Below the pieces are notes generated by a model that saw only the letters and a list, made by a program, of their open reading frames with translations, had not been told where the DNA came from and ran no database searches. Below are positions 26,505 to 35,234 of a stretch of 64,000 nt of DNA, piece after piece. Position 1 is the stretch's first letter, and every line of letters begins with the position of its first letter. The DNA lies in contig CAJTDX010000002.1 of NCBI GenBank assembly GCA_910575155.1, positions 232,587 through 296,586 on the forward strand, in the 5' to 3' direction. Source of the stretch: Lachnospiraceae bacterium (GTDB lineage: Bacteria > Bacillota > Clostridia > Lachnospirales > Lachnospiraceae). The position numbers and the translations under genes are program-made.

Positions 26505-26991
26505 TTTTTTGATGGTTGGTTAATTAACAAGTATTTTATTACCATTTTAATACAATATAAAAAAATATGGTTAAAATGGTAATGAAATTAGATATTAATG
26601 TAGTACAGTGATAAATCATAGTAAATTTATAAAACCAACTGCTGCAAAGCGCTTCAAAACCTACTGTACCAACAATACATAATCAAACACTCTAAACCGT
26701 TCGTATGGAAAATACGAGTGTATATATTGAGCATCCAAATCTGCACAGTGAGAAATTATATGATGAATGCAAAATCAGCAGATGTAACCGGACTGAATTT
26801 ACTAAAAATAGCCCAATTTCCATCCACATATCAGATGAAACTATTGGAAAATAAGGCTTTCCAATTCCCTAAACTGCCACTTGAAAAAGGATTCTGGATA
26901 GTTTATAACCATTGTAGAAGGTAACGGAGATATTGGAACGTTCCCAATTACCCTAGAGTGTGTTTGAAAAATGCTTTCTGATAGATGTATC
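26505..26991. other. Non-coding stretch with an 18-bp inverted repeat and an orphan IS end
   Basis: An inverted repeat pairs 26533-26550 with 26571-26588 (18 bp, one G-U) around a 20-nt AT loop. No T-run follows beyond the arm, so it may be a bidirectional terminator or the relic of a small element. Short open frames at 26705 (49 aa) and 26718 are not convincing. At 26956-26972 GAGTGTGTTTGAAAAAT matches the left end of the IS5-type element at 16 of 17 positions. Confidence 0.6.
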
Positions 26992-27057
26992 GTAAGCGTC
27001 AAATAAGATAGTGGATAGAAAAATAACCACCAGACCTTTATACTAAAAGGACAGTGG

Positions 27058-28593
27058 TTATCGACACCGTTCCTGTGCTATGGGATCCCATGGCAGATAG
27101 TCATCCAGATATTCCGGATTTTCAAGAAATCTACTTCCCAGCATATCTGACAGGATATATTTCAGATACTTCATTGGCGCAAGACCATTTGCTTTGGCTG
27201 TCTCTGCCAATGTATAGATTCCGGCACTTGCAGCGGCTCCTTTCGGACTGCCTGCAAACAGCCAGTTCTTTCTGCCGATCACAAATGGACGGATACAGTT
27301 TTCAGCAAGTGAATTGCTGATCGAACAGTGCCCATCTTCCAGATAATTGAAGAACTCCTGTCGGTGATTCAATGCGTATTGAAATGCTTTGGAAAGTTTT
27401 GATTTTGGCAGTTCTCCGGCAGCATTTTTCTCAGTCCATGACCAAAAAGCCTCGAGAAGCGGCTTCTCGCGGATGACACGTTCTTTTTTCTTTTCATCAT
27501 GCGGCAGACCCTCCAGGTCTGCTTCTATCTCAAACAGTTGGTTCAGCCGAAGGATTGCTTCTGCTGGCTTCGAGGCTTCGGGGGTATGGACATCCTTCGG
27601 CAGTGCATCCACAAAGGTGCGGCGCAGATGGGTATAACACAGACATCTTTTTACGCCCGGGATCCCATTGTATCCGGAGTAAGCATCCGTATGGATGTAA
27701 CCGTTATAGTCTTTCAGAAATGCCTCCGGATATTTCCCGCCCCGTCCTGGCTGATACTCGAAATACCGGATGGGAGTTTCTGCATCTTTAATGCTGCAGT
27801 AAACCCACATGTATGAATCCGATGTATTCTTTCTTCCCGGTTTTTTGATTACCTGTACATGCGTTTCATCGATATGCAGGTAATCCTGTTTCAGCAGTTC
27901 CTGCTTCAGGCGGCAGACCACATGGGAAAGCCAGTCCCGGAAGACAACCAGAAGCCAGTTTGACATGGCCGCCCTGCTCAGCTTCAGTCCCAGAACCTCC
28001 CATTCTTTTTCCTGGCGGTATAATGGAATGCCTAATTCAAACTTCTGGTGGATCAGCCATGCGATCGTGGATGCAGATGCAAGAGAATGTAAAACCGGCG
28101 GATATGGGACCGGCGCTTTTTCCATATATGGCGTTCCCTGTTTCCTGCAGGATCTGCACTCGTAAGTTTCCCGGTAATGGCCGATGACCTTTAGTCTGGC
28201 AGGAATAAACTGTACTTCCGTACGGACGAATTCTTCCCCGGCTTTTACCGTGGAACCTCCGCACTTTTCGCAGATCTGTTCGCTTTCATCTATGGTGTGA
28301 AGCACCTTGCTGTGTGGAAGGTCTTTGATCAGTTCTTCGCGCTGGCCGGTATATTTTCTTTTGCGGAGATGTTTTTCGACTTCAACCATTTCTGGTTCTG
28401 GTGCATTGGGATCTGCAAAACATTCCATCTCATTGAAAAGAGACATCTGTCCCTCTATCTTGAGGGCAGATGTCTTCTCAGACTTTGTTCCATACAGTTT
28501 ACGGGTCAGAAAATCAACCTGCTCCTTCAGGAGCCGGATCTGCTGTTCCAGTTCTTTGATCTGATTTTGGTATTGCTGTTCCCTGTTTGACAA
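27058..28593 (-). CDS. tnpC: IS66 transposase TnpC
   Basis: 511 aa. An N-terminal leucine-zipper-like coiled coil (QNQIKELEQQIRLLKEQVDF) is followed by the zinc-binding segment with CEKCGG and CRSCRKQG. The DDE domain has YLHIDETHVQV, CLCYTHLRRTFVDA and, late, ENCIRPFVIGRKNWLF. The length is usual and no frameshift is seen. It is separated from tnpB by 75 bp. Confidence 0.95.
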   Translation of the reverse strand: MSNREQQYQNQIKELEQQIRLLKEQVDFLTRKLYGTKSEKTSALKIEGQMSLFNEMECFADPNAPEPEMVEVEKHLRKRKYTGQREELIKDLPHSKVLHTIDESEQICEKCGGSTVKAGEEFVRTEVQFIPARLKVIGHYRETYECRSCRKQGTPYMEKAPVPYPPVLHSLASASTIAWLIHQKFELGIPLYRQEKEWEVLGLKLSRAAMSNWLLVVFRDWLSHVVCRLKQELLKQDYLHIDETHVQVIKKPGRKNTSDSYMWVYCSIKDAETPIRYFEYQPGRGGKYPEAFLKDYNGYIHTDAYSGYNGIPGVKRCLCYTHLRRTFVDALPKDVHTPEASKPAEAILRLNQLFEIEADLEGLPHDEKKKERVIREKPLLEAFWSWTEKNAAGELPKSKLSKAFQYALNHRQEFFNYLEDGHCSISNSLAENCIRPFVIGRKNWLFAGSPKGAAASAGIYTLAETAKANGLAPMKYLKYILSDMLGSRFLENPEYLDDYLPWDPIAQERCR

Positions 28594-28668
28594 ATGCTCT
28601 GCCCCCTGCGTTTTGGTGGTTTTATGATACCACTAAAACGCAGGATTTCCCAGTGTTTGTACGAAATT

Positions 28669-29031
28669 TCAGAGATTCTCCGGATGTTTTGGATTCCATT
28701 TTTGAACCGCTTTTGGCTGTTCCGGATTCAATCCTTCCAGGAGCCAGCGGAGCTGCTGTGCCGATATCTGTTTTGCTTCTTCACCGGTCCTGGGCCATTG
28801 GAGGCGTCCGCATTCGTATCGTTTGTACAAAAGGCAGAATCCATCTCCTTCATAGTGAACCGCCTTGATCCGGTCTGCCCGTCTTCCGCAGAACAGGAAC
28901 AGAGAATTGCTGTATGGATCGAGTTTGAAGTTGTACTGGATGATATCCACCAATCCATTCAGCTGTTTCCTCATATCTGTGTACCCAGTACGGATATAGA
29001 TGTTCTCCACATGGGAGAGATCTCCTAACAT
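28669..29031 (-). CDS. tnpB: IS66 accessory protein TnpB
   Basis: 120 aa, Orf2 of IS66 elements. Hallmarks are YIRTGYTDMRKQLNGL, SLFLFCGRRADRIKAVH and GFCLLYKRYE. It is needed with TnpA for transposition in studied IS66 elements; its biochemical role is not settled. Its start overlaps the end of tnpA. Confidence 0.95.
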   Translation of the reverse strand: MLGDLSHVENIYIRTGYTDMRKQLNGLVDIIQYNFKLDPYSNSLFLFCGRRADRIKAVHYEGDGFCLLYKRYECGRLQWPRTGEEAKQISAQQLRWLLEGLNPEQPKAVQKWNPKHPENL

Positions 29032-29423
29032 GACTGCACTGCTTTCAGAATCATTGTCAGTGATTCACAGGATGTATCTTCAAAAACTTCGATTCTTATG
29101 TCTTTGATATGCAGCACCGCTGTGGGAGAAGAATGAGAAGTGTGTCTGTCAGGCAGAGATACTTCTGTAAACTCAGAGGATGTTTCCGGTAAAAGGATCG
29201 TATTTGGACCAGGCTGTGAATGGACGCCGTTATTTTTTCTAGGAAGATCTTCAAGAGCTAACCTGCGTATTTTTGCGATCCAGTAATAATAACTTTTTAA
29301 AGAGACGTTATTCTGTTCGCACCATGCCTGATTTGTCAGGCCGGAGGCTCTGCATTGCTGGATCACATCCAGCCAGTACCGAAGTTTCACCTGCTTATCA
29401 GGAGTTAGTGATGAAATGTCCAT
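29025..29423 (-). CDS. tnpA: IS66 accessory protein TnpA
   Basis: 132 aa from the ATG at 29423, preceded on the minus strand by GGGAGCG; the frame stays open further upstream but has no good start there. A helix-turn-helix of the IS66 Orf1 kind is visible: YWLDVIQQCRASGLTNQAWC then NNVSLKSYYYWIAKI. The C-terminal half is variable and ends in a beta segment (IKDIRIEVFEDTSCESL). The 7-bp overlap with tnpB suggests translational coupling. Confidence 0.85.
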   Translation of the reverse strand: MDISSLTPDKQVKLRYWLDVIQQCRASGLTNQAWCEQNNVSLKSYYYWIAKIRRLALEDLPRKNNGVHSQPGPNTILLPETSSEFTEVSLPDRHTSHSSPTAVLHIKDIRIEVFEDTSCESLTMILKAVQSC

Positions 29424-29538
29424 GGAATCGCTCCCTTTTCTTGGATTTAGAGTTTTGGGAGTGGATACTAAAAACTCTAACCCCAAGTTTACAGGAAAAT
29501 ATCAGGTATTTCACTACACATTCTTATTTAACGCTTAC

Positions 29539-29955
29539 TCTGTATCGTGTACAAGCCACGGTATGACGATGAATAAATTGCCTTCTCTTAGCGTCAGCAC
29601 AGCGTTGTCGCCAAATAATGCAGCCGCATTGCCGTATACGGATATAAAATAATAATTGGAGATTTGCACAAATAATAAAGAATTTTTTGAAAAAAATTAG
29701 AAAAAACATATAATTTTATTGACATGCCATAGAGTGAGTGTTAAGCTGTAAAAAAGGTTTTATAAAATTTTACTGTCAAAAAAGCTGCATGAAGAGCTGT
29801 GTGATCGGAACGTATATGGAATAGAGTAAGCAAAAATTAAGAAAGGGAGTAAAAGAAATCATCATTGTGCGCCAGACTACAGGCGCGGCGATTATTCATG
29901 TAGTCGCCGGGATATGTAATTGCCAGCAGTAAAATTATAAGAAGGGGGAAGCAAT
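29539..29955. other. Leader region before the first secreted paralogue
   Basis: The first 110 bp contain a C-rich open frame ending SVSTALSPNNAAALPYTDIK at 29652, possibly the tail of a gene cut by the IS66 insertion. Then comes AT-rich DNA and a promoter at 29719. In the transcribed leader GACTACA (29875) can pair with TGTAGTC (29899) and CGGCGA (29886) with TCGCCG (29904); the two stems overlap and exclude each other. Confidence 0.4.
29719..29747 (+). promoter_or_regulatory. Probable promoter of the first secreted paralogue
   Basis: A consensus TTGACA at 29719-29724 is followed after 17 bp by TAAGCT at 29742-29747, a weak -10. It leaves a leader of about 200 nt. Confidence 0.45.
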
Positions 29956-31482
29956 ATGAGAGTGAGAAGCAAAAGAGCAGCAGTATGGATCCTTGCAGCG
30001 ATATTAACAATAAATTGTCTGGGATTTTATACAAAAGATGCTGATAAGGCTTCTGTTACAGCGTCAACATATAAAAAGACGGATTATCGGCTGGTAACGC
30101 CGGATCATGCGTTAAAAAGTGCAGACGAGGATGTCGCGCAGAAGTTGGAATTTGGAAAGAAAGAAGAAGGAAGAATTTTACCGGAAACAGAAAGCCGGCA
30201 TTATGAACTGACGTTAAAAAGTTCCGGGGAGCTGACGATTTATCTGGAAGGGAATACGGAAAAACTTGCAGTACAGCTTACGGACAGCAATGAAAGAGAA
30301 TGGGATGCCCTGGGAACTGCGGGGGGAGGAAAGTATACCTACCAGCTTAAGAAAGGGACTTACCATTGTCAGGTAAAGGCCGTGAAAGATACCCTGCTTT
30401 CAGAAGAAGGACTGGCTTATGCCATAACAGCGGAATTTAAGTCCGCAAATGCAAAGTATGAAGATAATACTACGCGCAAAAAAGCGGTAAAACTGCCGCT
30501 GAACAAAGAATTGTTCGGTCATTTGGCGCAAAACGCTTCCACAGAGTACTATAAGATTACACTAAAGAGAGTTTCCTACCTTGCAGTTTCGATCAATACG
30601 CAAATCACAGACAAGATGCCGGAAACGTTCGTAGTGTCTTTGTATAACAATGAGGGAAAGCGGCTTTCCAGCTGGGAAAATCCGGACTGGGAGGCAATTG
30701 AGAAAGAAAATGAGGAGACGGGCGGCGAATTTGGGTTTGGAACCTGGATATCGAATGCGGACGGTCAGGATGAAGGATTGAGAGAAGTTTTGGATGCAGG
30801 CACTTATTATGTTGCAGTCAGCATGAAAGAGGATAAGAATGGGAAAGTGCCGGCAAAAGCCAGATATGGACAATATGCGCTCCATGCAGCTTCCTACGGC
30901 TTAGGGGTGGAATTGAAATTGTCTCAGAAGACGGCCGAGTATACTGGTAAAAAGATAAAACTGCCGAAGATCACTTTGAAAGAATACCCCAGGGATCCAT
31001 ACCATTACTTTTGGGAGCCTTATGAAGTAAAAGATTTTGATTGCGTATCCAGTATGTCAGACGGCTCCTCTGGTACAATGAAAGAGATTGGAAGATACAG
31101 GATCGGTCACAGCGGAGGAAGCAGTTTCTATAATCCGGGAGGCGTATATGCCTATACCATTTTTACAGTAACGCCAGTTCAGGCGAAGTTCAAACGTCTC
31201 AGCAGTGAAAAAAGAGGAGAACTTAAGGTGTCACTGAAGAAAAACGCTCCGTCTACCGGTTATCAGATCCAGATAGCAAGAGATAAGAATTTCAGAAAGT
31301 CCAGAGAGACATTAACGACCAAAAAAGTAAAGCAGACCATAAAAGGTTTGTCTTCCGGGAAAAAGTATTATGTGCGAATCAGAAATTACAAAGATGTAAA
31401 GACTTACTATTGTCACGGTACGCCTGTTTCCGAATCTATTTATGGAAAATGGAGCAGGACGAAGACCATTGTGTGCAGGTAA
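29956..31482 (+). CDS. Secreted beta-sandwich/FnIII-like protein, paralogue 1 of 3
   Basis: 508 aa. The N-terminus (RVRSKRAAVWILAAILTI...) is a signal peptide or anchor. Two domains resembling the pre-peptidase C-terminal (PPC) fold follow: about 60-150 (RHYELTLKSSGELTIYLEG) and 165-310 (FGHLAQNASTEYYKITLKR ... GTYYVAV). Then an Ig-like stretch (AEYTGKKIKLPKITLKEYP) and a C-terminal FnIII-like domain with YQIQIARDKNFRKS and GLSSGKKYYVRIRNYK, ending in a Trp-Ser-Arg/Lys-x-Lys and Cys-Arg/Lys tail. Two close paralogues lie at 52409 and 53920. No catalytic domain or LPxTG is seen, so a surface-binding role is only a guess. AAGGGGGAAG precedes the ATG. Confidence 0.7.
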   Translation: MRVRSKRAAVWILAAILTINCLGFYTKDADKASVTASTYKKTDYRLVTPDHALKSADEDVAQKLEFGKKEEGRILPETESRHYELTLKSSGELTIYLEGNTEKLAVQLTDSNEREWDALGTAGGGKYTYQLKKGTYHCQVKAVKDTLLSEEGLAYAITAEFKSANAKYEDNTTRKKAVKLPLNKELFGHLAQNASTEYYKITLKRVSYLAVSINTQITDKMPETFVVSLYNNEGKRLSSWENPDWEAIEKENEETGGEFGFGTWISNADGQDEGLREVLDAGTYYVAVSMKEDKNGKVPAKARYGQYALHAASYGLGVELKLSQKTAEYTGKKIKLPKITLKEYPRDPYHYFWEPYEVKDFDCVSSMSDGSSGTMKEIGRYRIGHSGGSSFYNPGGVYAYTIFTVTPVQAKFKRLSSEKRGELKVSLKKNAPSTGYQIQIARDKNFRKSRETLTTKKVKQTIKGLSSGKKYYVRIRNYKDVKTYYCHGTPVSESIYGKWSRTKTIVCR

Positions 31483-31583
31483 CTGCTTTTTATTATAGCG
31501 AAGGCCCTGCTTATGTGAAGTGTTAAAGTTTATTATTTGAAAAGCAGTCGCGATTATGATTGCAACTGTGTAATGAAGAGTAA

Positions 31584-31625
31584 AGGAACCAGCGCCCATA
31601 CTTCAGGGCGGCTGGTTCTTTTCGC
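31584..31625 (+). terminator. Terminator after secreted paralogue 1
   Basis: GAACCAGCGCCC (31586-31597) pairs with GGGC-G-GCTGGTTC (31606-31618, one bulge), followed by TTTTC. Confidence 0.75.
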
Positions 31626-31912
31626 TGTCTGAATATTTTTTTAGAGTGGTATTTATTGTATATAGAAAAAGACGCCTTTTTCTGTTTTACAATTTTTTTC
31701 ATATACTGGGATCTCAGTGGTAAGATTTCTGATTTATGTATATTCTGCACAAAATCTTCCATACTAAACTGTATATCTTATGAACTATCAATTTGGAGGA
31801 AAGGTGGAAGAAAAATAAAAAAGAAAGGAAAATATGCAGACACATCTTTCACCTCTTGTGTTTGCGTCTCAAATGAAAATGCGGTATTTTCTCTTGAGGC
31901 TTGGTGCAGATT
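31626..31912. other. Leader of the sugar ABC operon
   Basis: A short hairpin AGAAAAAG/CTTTTTCT lies at 31664-31683. GAAAGGA at 31822-31828 is a good ribosome site, but it serves ATG 31833, which opens a 53-codon frame overlapping the signal peptide region of the next gene out of frame. No promoter matching consensus was found with confidence. Confidence 0.35.
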
Positions 31913-33331
31913 ATGAAAAAGAGATGGATTTCATTAATGCTGTCGGCGGCGCTTGCCGTGACTATGGCAACGGGCTGCGGAACGAAAAAAAATGAGGAAA
32001 AGGCAGAAGAAAACAACACTGCAGAGGAAGGGAATGGAACGGACAATGCAGAGACAGAGGATGAGGACAATGAAGGGAATAACAATCAGACGGCAGATGC
32101 AAAGGGAGCCGTATATTACCTGAATTTTAAGCCGGAACAGGCAGACCAGTGGAAAGCGCTTGCAGAAGAGTATACCGGGGAGACAGGGGTGCCAGTGACA
32201 ATCGAAACGGCGGCATCCGGGACATATGAATCTACCCTGAAATCAGAAATGGCGAAAAAGCAGGCGCCTACGCTGTTTCAGGTGAACGGGCCGGCGGGAC
32301 TTGCTTCCTGGCAGGATTATTGTTACGATTTGAAAGACAGCGCCGTTTATAAAAACTTGAAAAGCGATGATTTCGCATTAATAAACGATGCAGGAGAAGT
32401 ACAGGGAGTAGCGTATGTGATTGAAACTTACGGACTTATCTACAACAAAGCGATTTTAGAAAAGTATTGTGCAATGGAAGGAGCTAAAATTAAGGACGCC
32501 TCTGAAATTAACAGTTTTGCAAAACTGAAAGAGGTGGCAGACGACATGCAGGCGAAAAAAGATGAACTTGGTATTCAGGGAGCCTTTACTTCTGCCGGTA
32601 TGGATTCTTCTTCCGACTGGAGATTTAAAACGCATCTGGCAAACCTTCCTATTTATTTTGAATATCAGGAGGATGATATTGACACCACAGAGGCAATTAA
32701 GGGAACTTACCTGGATGCCTATAAAAATATGTGGGACCTTTATATTACGGATTCCACGGTGGAGCCAGCCATGCTCTCAGGTATGACAGGAGAAAATGCG
32801 ACGGCAGAATTTGGAATGGGCGAGGCAGTATTTTACCAGAATGGAACCTGGGTATACAATGATATCGCTGGAAATGAAGTGGCAGATGAGGATATGGGGA
32901 TGCTGCCCATTTATATTGGCGTAGGCGATGAGGCAAATCAGGGACTTTGTACCGGATCAGAAAACTATTGGTGCGTGAATAAAAATGCTTTACAGGAAGA
33001 CATCGACGCCACGCTGGATTTTATGGAATGGGTGATTACAAGTGATACCGGAAGAAAAAGCTTCCGGGATGAAATGGGATTTGTAACGCCGTTTACCACT
33101 TTTACGGAAGAATATCAGCCGGATAATCCTCTGGTAGCGGCGGCTAACGAGTATATTGATGCAGGAAAAACACCAATTCCCTGGGTCTTCTCCACGGTTC
33201 CTTCAGAAAACTGGAAGAACGGCGTGGGAAGCGCGCTTTTGGAATATGCCCAGGGAACCGGGGAATGGGACGCCGTGAAGTCAGCCTTTGTGGAAGGATG
33301 GGCGTCTGAGTATAAAGCCGTGAATGAATAG
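31913..33331 (+). CDS. CUT1 carbohydrate ABC transporter, solute-binding lipoprotein
   Basis: 472 aa. A lipoprotein signal (KKRWISLMLSAALAVTMATGC) places the mature Cys at about residue 23. A Glu/Asn/Asp-rich linker (about 28-68) precedes the family 1 solute-binding fold (YYLNFKPEQADQWKALAEEY ... AYVIETYGLIYNKAI ... SSDWRFKTHLANLP). The ATG at 31913 has only a weak site upstream; TTG 31901 and GTG 31904 are in frame but would extend the signal peptide. Two permeases and malQ follow, so the ligand is probably maltose, maltodextrin or another alpha-glucoside. Confidence 0.9.
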   Translation: MKKRWISLMLSAALAVTMATGCGTKKNEEKAEENNTAEEGNGTDNAETEDEDNEGNNNQTADAKGAVYYLNFKPEQADQWKALAEEYTGETGVPVTIETAASGTYESTLKSEMAKKQAPTLFQVNGPAGLASWQDYCYDLKDSAVYKNLKSDDFALINDAGEVQGVAYVIETYGLIYNKAILEKYCAMEGAKIKDASEINSFAKLKEVADDMQAKKDELGIQGAFTSAGMDSSSDWRFKTHLANLPIYFEYQEDDIDTTEAIKGTYLDAYKNMWDLYITDSTVEPAMLSGMTGENATAEFGMGEAVFYQNGTWVYNDIAGNEVADEDMGMLPIYIGVGDEANQGLCTGSENYWCVNKNALQEDIDATLDFMEWVITSDTGRKSFRDEMGFVTPFTTFTEEYQPDNPLVAAANEYIDAGKTPIPWVFSTVPSENWKNGVGSALLEYAQGTGEWDAVKSAFVEGWASEYKAVNE

Positions 33332-33340
33332 GTGTAGAAT

Positions 33341-33363
33341 GGGATGGCATTATTTGCCATCCC
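33341..33363 (+). promoter_or_regulatory. Intercistronic hairpin after the binding-protein gene
   Basis: GGGATGGCA (33341-33349) pairs perfectly with TGCCATCCC (33355-33363), loop TTATT, with no T-run after it. This position and shape are typical of RNA hairpins that stabilise the binding-protein part of the message, giving more of it than of the permeases. Confidence 0.7.
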
Positions 33364-33382
33364 AAAAATTGAGAGGTGATAT

Positions 33383-34225
33383 ATGCAAAATTCTGTAAAA
33401 AAATATTTTCCGATTTTTGCGCTCCCCACGGTGGCGGCATTTGCCATTGGATTTTTCGTGCCTTTTATCATGGGGATTTATTTGTCTTTTTGCAAATTTA
33501 CTACCGTAACAGACGCGAAATTTGTCGGGATAGATAATTATTTAAAAATATTTTCTGACAAAACCTTCGGGCATTCTCTCTGGTATACGGCGGCATTTAC
33601 AGTTGTGTCTGTAGTACTCATCAATGTGCTGGCGTTTGCAGTGGCAATGCTTTTAACCAAAGGCATCCGGGGAACCAATGTGTTCCGTACCGTATTTTTT
33701 ATGCCGAACCTGATTGGAGGCATTGTGCTGGGTTATATCTGGCAGCTTTTGTTAAACGGTATTCTGGCAAATTACCAGAAAACTCTGACGTATAATGCTG
33801 CCTACGGTTTTTGGGGACTGGTCATTCTTATGTGCTGGCAGCAGATTGGATATATGATGATTATTTATATTTCCGGCATTCAGAATATTCCGGGTGAACT
33901 GATTGAAGCGGCCAAAATTGACGGGGCAACGCCGGTGCAGATTTTAAGAAATGTGACGATTCCAATGGTAATGCCTTCCATTACCATCTGTACCTTCCTG
34001 ACGCTGACAAACAGCTTTAAACTGTTTGACCAGAACCTGGCCCTAACCAATGGAGAACCGTCCAATATGTCGGAGCTTCTGGCGCTTAATATTTATTACA
34101 CGTTCTATGGCAGAGCCGGGTATGAGGGGGTTGGCCAGGCAAAGGCAGTGGTATTTTTTATACTGGTGGCGCTGATCGCCGTGGTGCAGACAAGATTGAC
34201 AAGAAGCAGGGAGGTGCAGCAGTAA
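33383..34225 (+). CDS. Sugar ABC transporter permease, MalF-type
   Basis: 280 aa with six predicted membrane helices, beginning with a segment around FPIFALPTVAAFAIGFFVPF. The ATPase-docking EAA loop reads EAAKIDGATPVQILRNVTIP near residue 180. GAGAGGTG lies before the ATG. It forms the channel together with the next gene, whose start overlaps its stop. No ATPase gene is present; in Firmicutes CUT1 systems often share one MsmX/MsmK-type ATPase encoded elsewhere. Confidence 0.93.
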   Translation: MQNSVKKYFPIFALPTVAAFAIGFFVPFIMGIYLSFCKFTTVTDAKFVGIDNYLKIFSDKTFGHSLWYTAAFTVVSVVLINVLAFAVAMLLTKGIRGTNVFRTVFFMPNLIGGIVLGYIWQLLLNGILANYQKTLTYNAAYGFWGLVILMCWQQIGYMMIIYISGIQNIPGELIEAAKIDGATPVQILRNVTIPMVMPSITICTFLTLTNSFKLFDQNLALTNGEPSNMSELLALNIYYTFYGRAGYEGVGQAKAVVFFILVALIAVVQTRLTRSREVQQ

Positions 34226-35064
34226 TGGGTGTAAGAAAAGCGAGAAACGGATGGCTGTTTACATTATTGTTCAGCGCGCTGTCGCTGGCATGGGTTTTTC
34301 CTATTGTGCTGGTGGTAGTGAATTCTTTTAAGAAAAAGGTCTATATCAGCCGTAAGCCCTTTGAGTTTCCTTTTGGAAAAATGTTTGTGGAGCTGGAAAA
34401 TTATGTGCGGGGCATGGAGAAAATTCAGTTTTTTGACGCTTTTAAAAATTCTCTTTTTATCACAGTATGTTCGGTGGCAGTGATTATATTATGTACCTCG
34501 ATGTGTGCCTGGTACATATCCAGGATAAATTCTGCATTTTCTACCGGATTTTATTATTTATGCCTGTTTTCTATGATCGTGCCGTTTCAGATGGTGATGT
34601 TTACATTGTCAAAATTGGCAAATATATTGCATTTATACAGTCCAATTGGTATTATATTGGTATATCTTGGATTTGGAGCCGGGCTGTCCGTATTTATGTT
34701 CTGCGGATTTGTGCGGAGTATTCCGCTGGAGATTGAAGAGGCGGCAATGATTGATGGATGCACGCCTTTGCAGACTTATTTTCATGTGGTATTTCCGATT
34801 TTGAAGCCTACCTGTATTACAGTGGCGATTCTGCAGGCTATGTGGATCTGGAACGACTATCTTTTGCCCTATCTGGTACTGGATATCAAACGCTGGAAGA
34901 CGATTCCGATTGCAATCCAATACTTAAAGGGCGGTTATGGAGCCGTGGATATGGGAGCAATGATGGCAATGCTGGTGCTTGCGATTATTCCGATTATTAT
35001 TTTTTATATGGTATGTCAGAAATATATTATTGAAGGCGTTGTGGCAGGCGCAGTTAAAGGTTAA
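34225..35064 (+). CDS. Sugar ABC transporter permease, MalG-type
   Basis: 279 aa, six membrane helices. The EAA loop is EEAAMIDGCTPLQTYFHVVF near residue 172, and WNDYLLPYLVL follows, a common MalG signature. The ATG overlaps the stop of the first permease by one base. A weak hairpin (GAAGGGA...TCCCTTC, about 35087-35122) lies after the gene; it lacks a T-run, and malQ may be read from the same message. Confidence 0.93.
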   Translation: MGVRKARNGWLFTLLFSALSLAWVFPIVLVVVNSFKKKVYISRKPFEFPFGKMFVELENYVRGMEKIQFFDAFKNSLFITVCSVAVIILCTSMCAWYISRINSAFSTGFYYLCLFSMIVPFQMVMFTLSKLANILHLYSPIGIILVYLGFGAGLSVFMFCGFVRSIPLEIEEAAMIDGCTPLQTYFHVVFPILKPTCITVAILQAMWIWNDYLLPYLVLDIKRWKTIPIAIQYLKGGYGAVDMGAMMAMLVLAIIPIIIFYMVCQKYIIEGVVAGAVKG

Positions 35065-35234
35065 AGAGTTATTGTGAATGACTGTCGGAAGGGAAGCTGA
35101 TGTTGATCAGGCGGCTCCCTTCTGCGGCGTGCAGCCTGAGTTTAAGGAATCATGTATCATGGCGTTGGTATCTGCGCTGATCTGGTCAGCTTATTGATAT
35201 TTAAGAAAGAACAATTATAGGAGGTATATGTAAC

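Larger units (their letters stand above)
26992..29538 (-). mobile_element. IS66-family insertion sequence, apparently complete
   Basis: 2547 bp. Terminal inverted repeats start GTAAGCGTCAAATAAGA at 26992 and, complemented, GTAAGCGTTAAATAAGA at 29538 (16 of 17). The flanks GATGTATC and TCTGTATC match at 6 of 8 positions, consistent with the family's 8-bp target duplication. All three IS66 genes are intact and on the minus strand. Confidence 0.92.

Noticed and set aside
26705..26924. 49- and 68-codon frames
   Set aside because: No ribosome site, no family and AT-rich low-complexity surroundings.
31833..31995. 53-codon frame with a good ribosome site before the sugar-binding protein
   Set aside because: It overlaps the lipoprotein signal region out of frame and resembles no protein; at most a leader peptide, so not listed as a gene.
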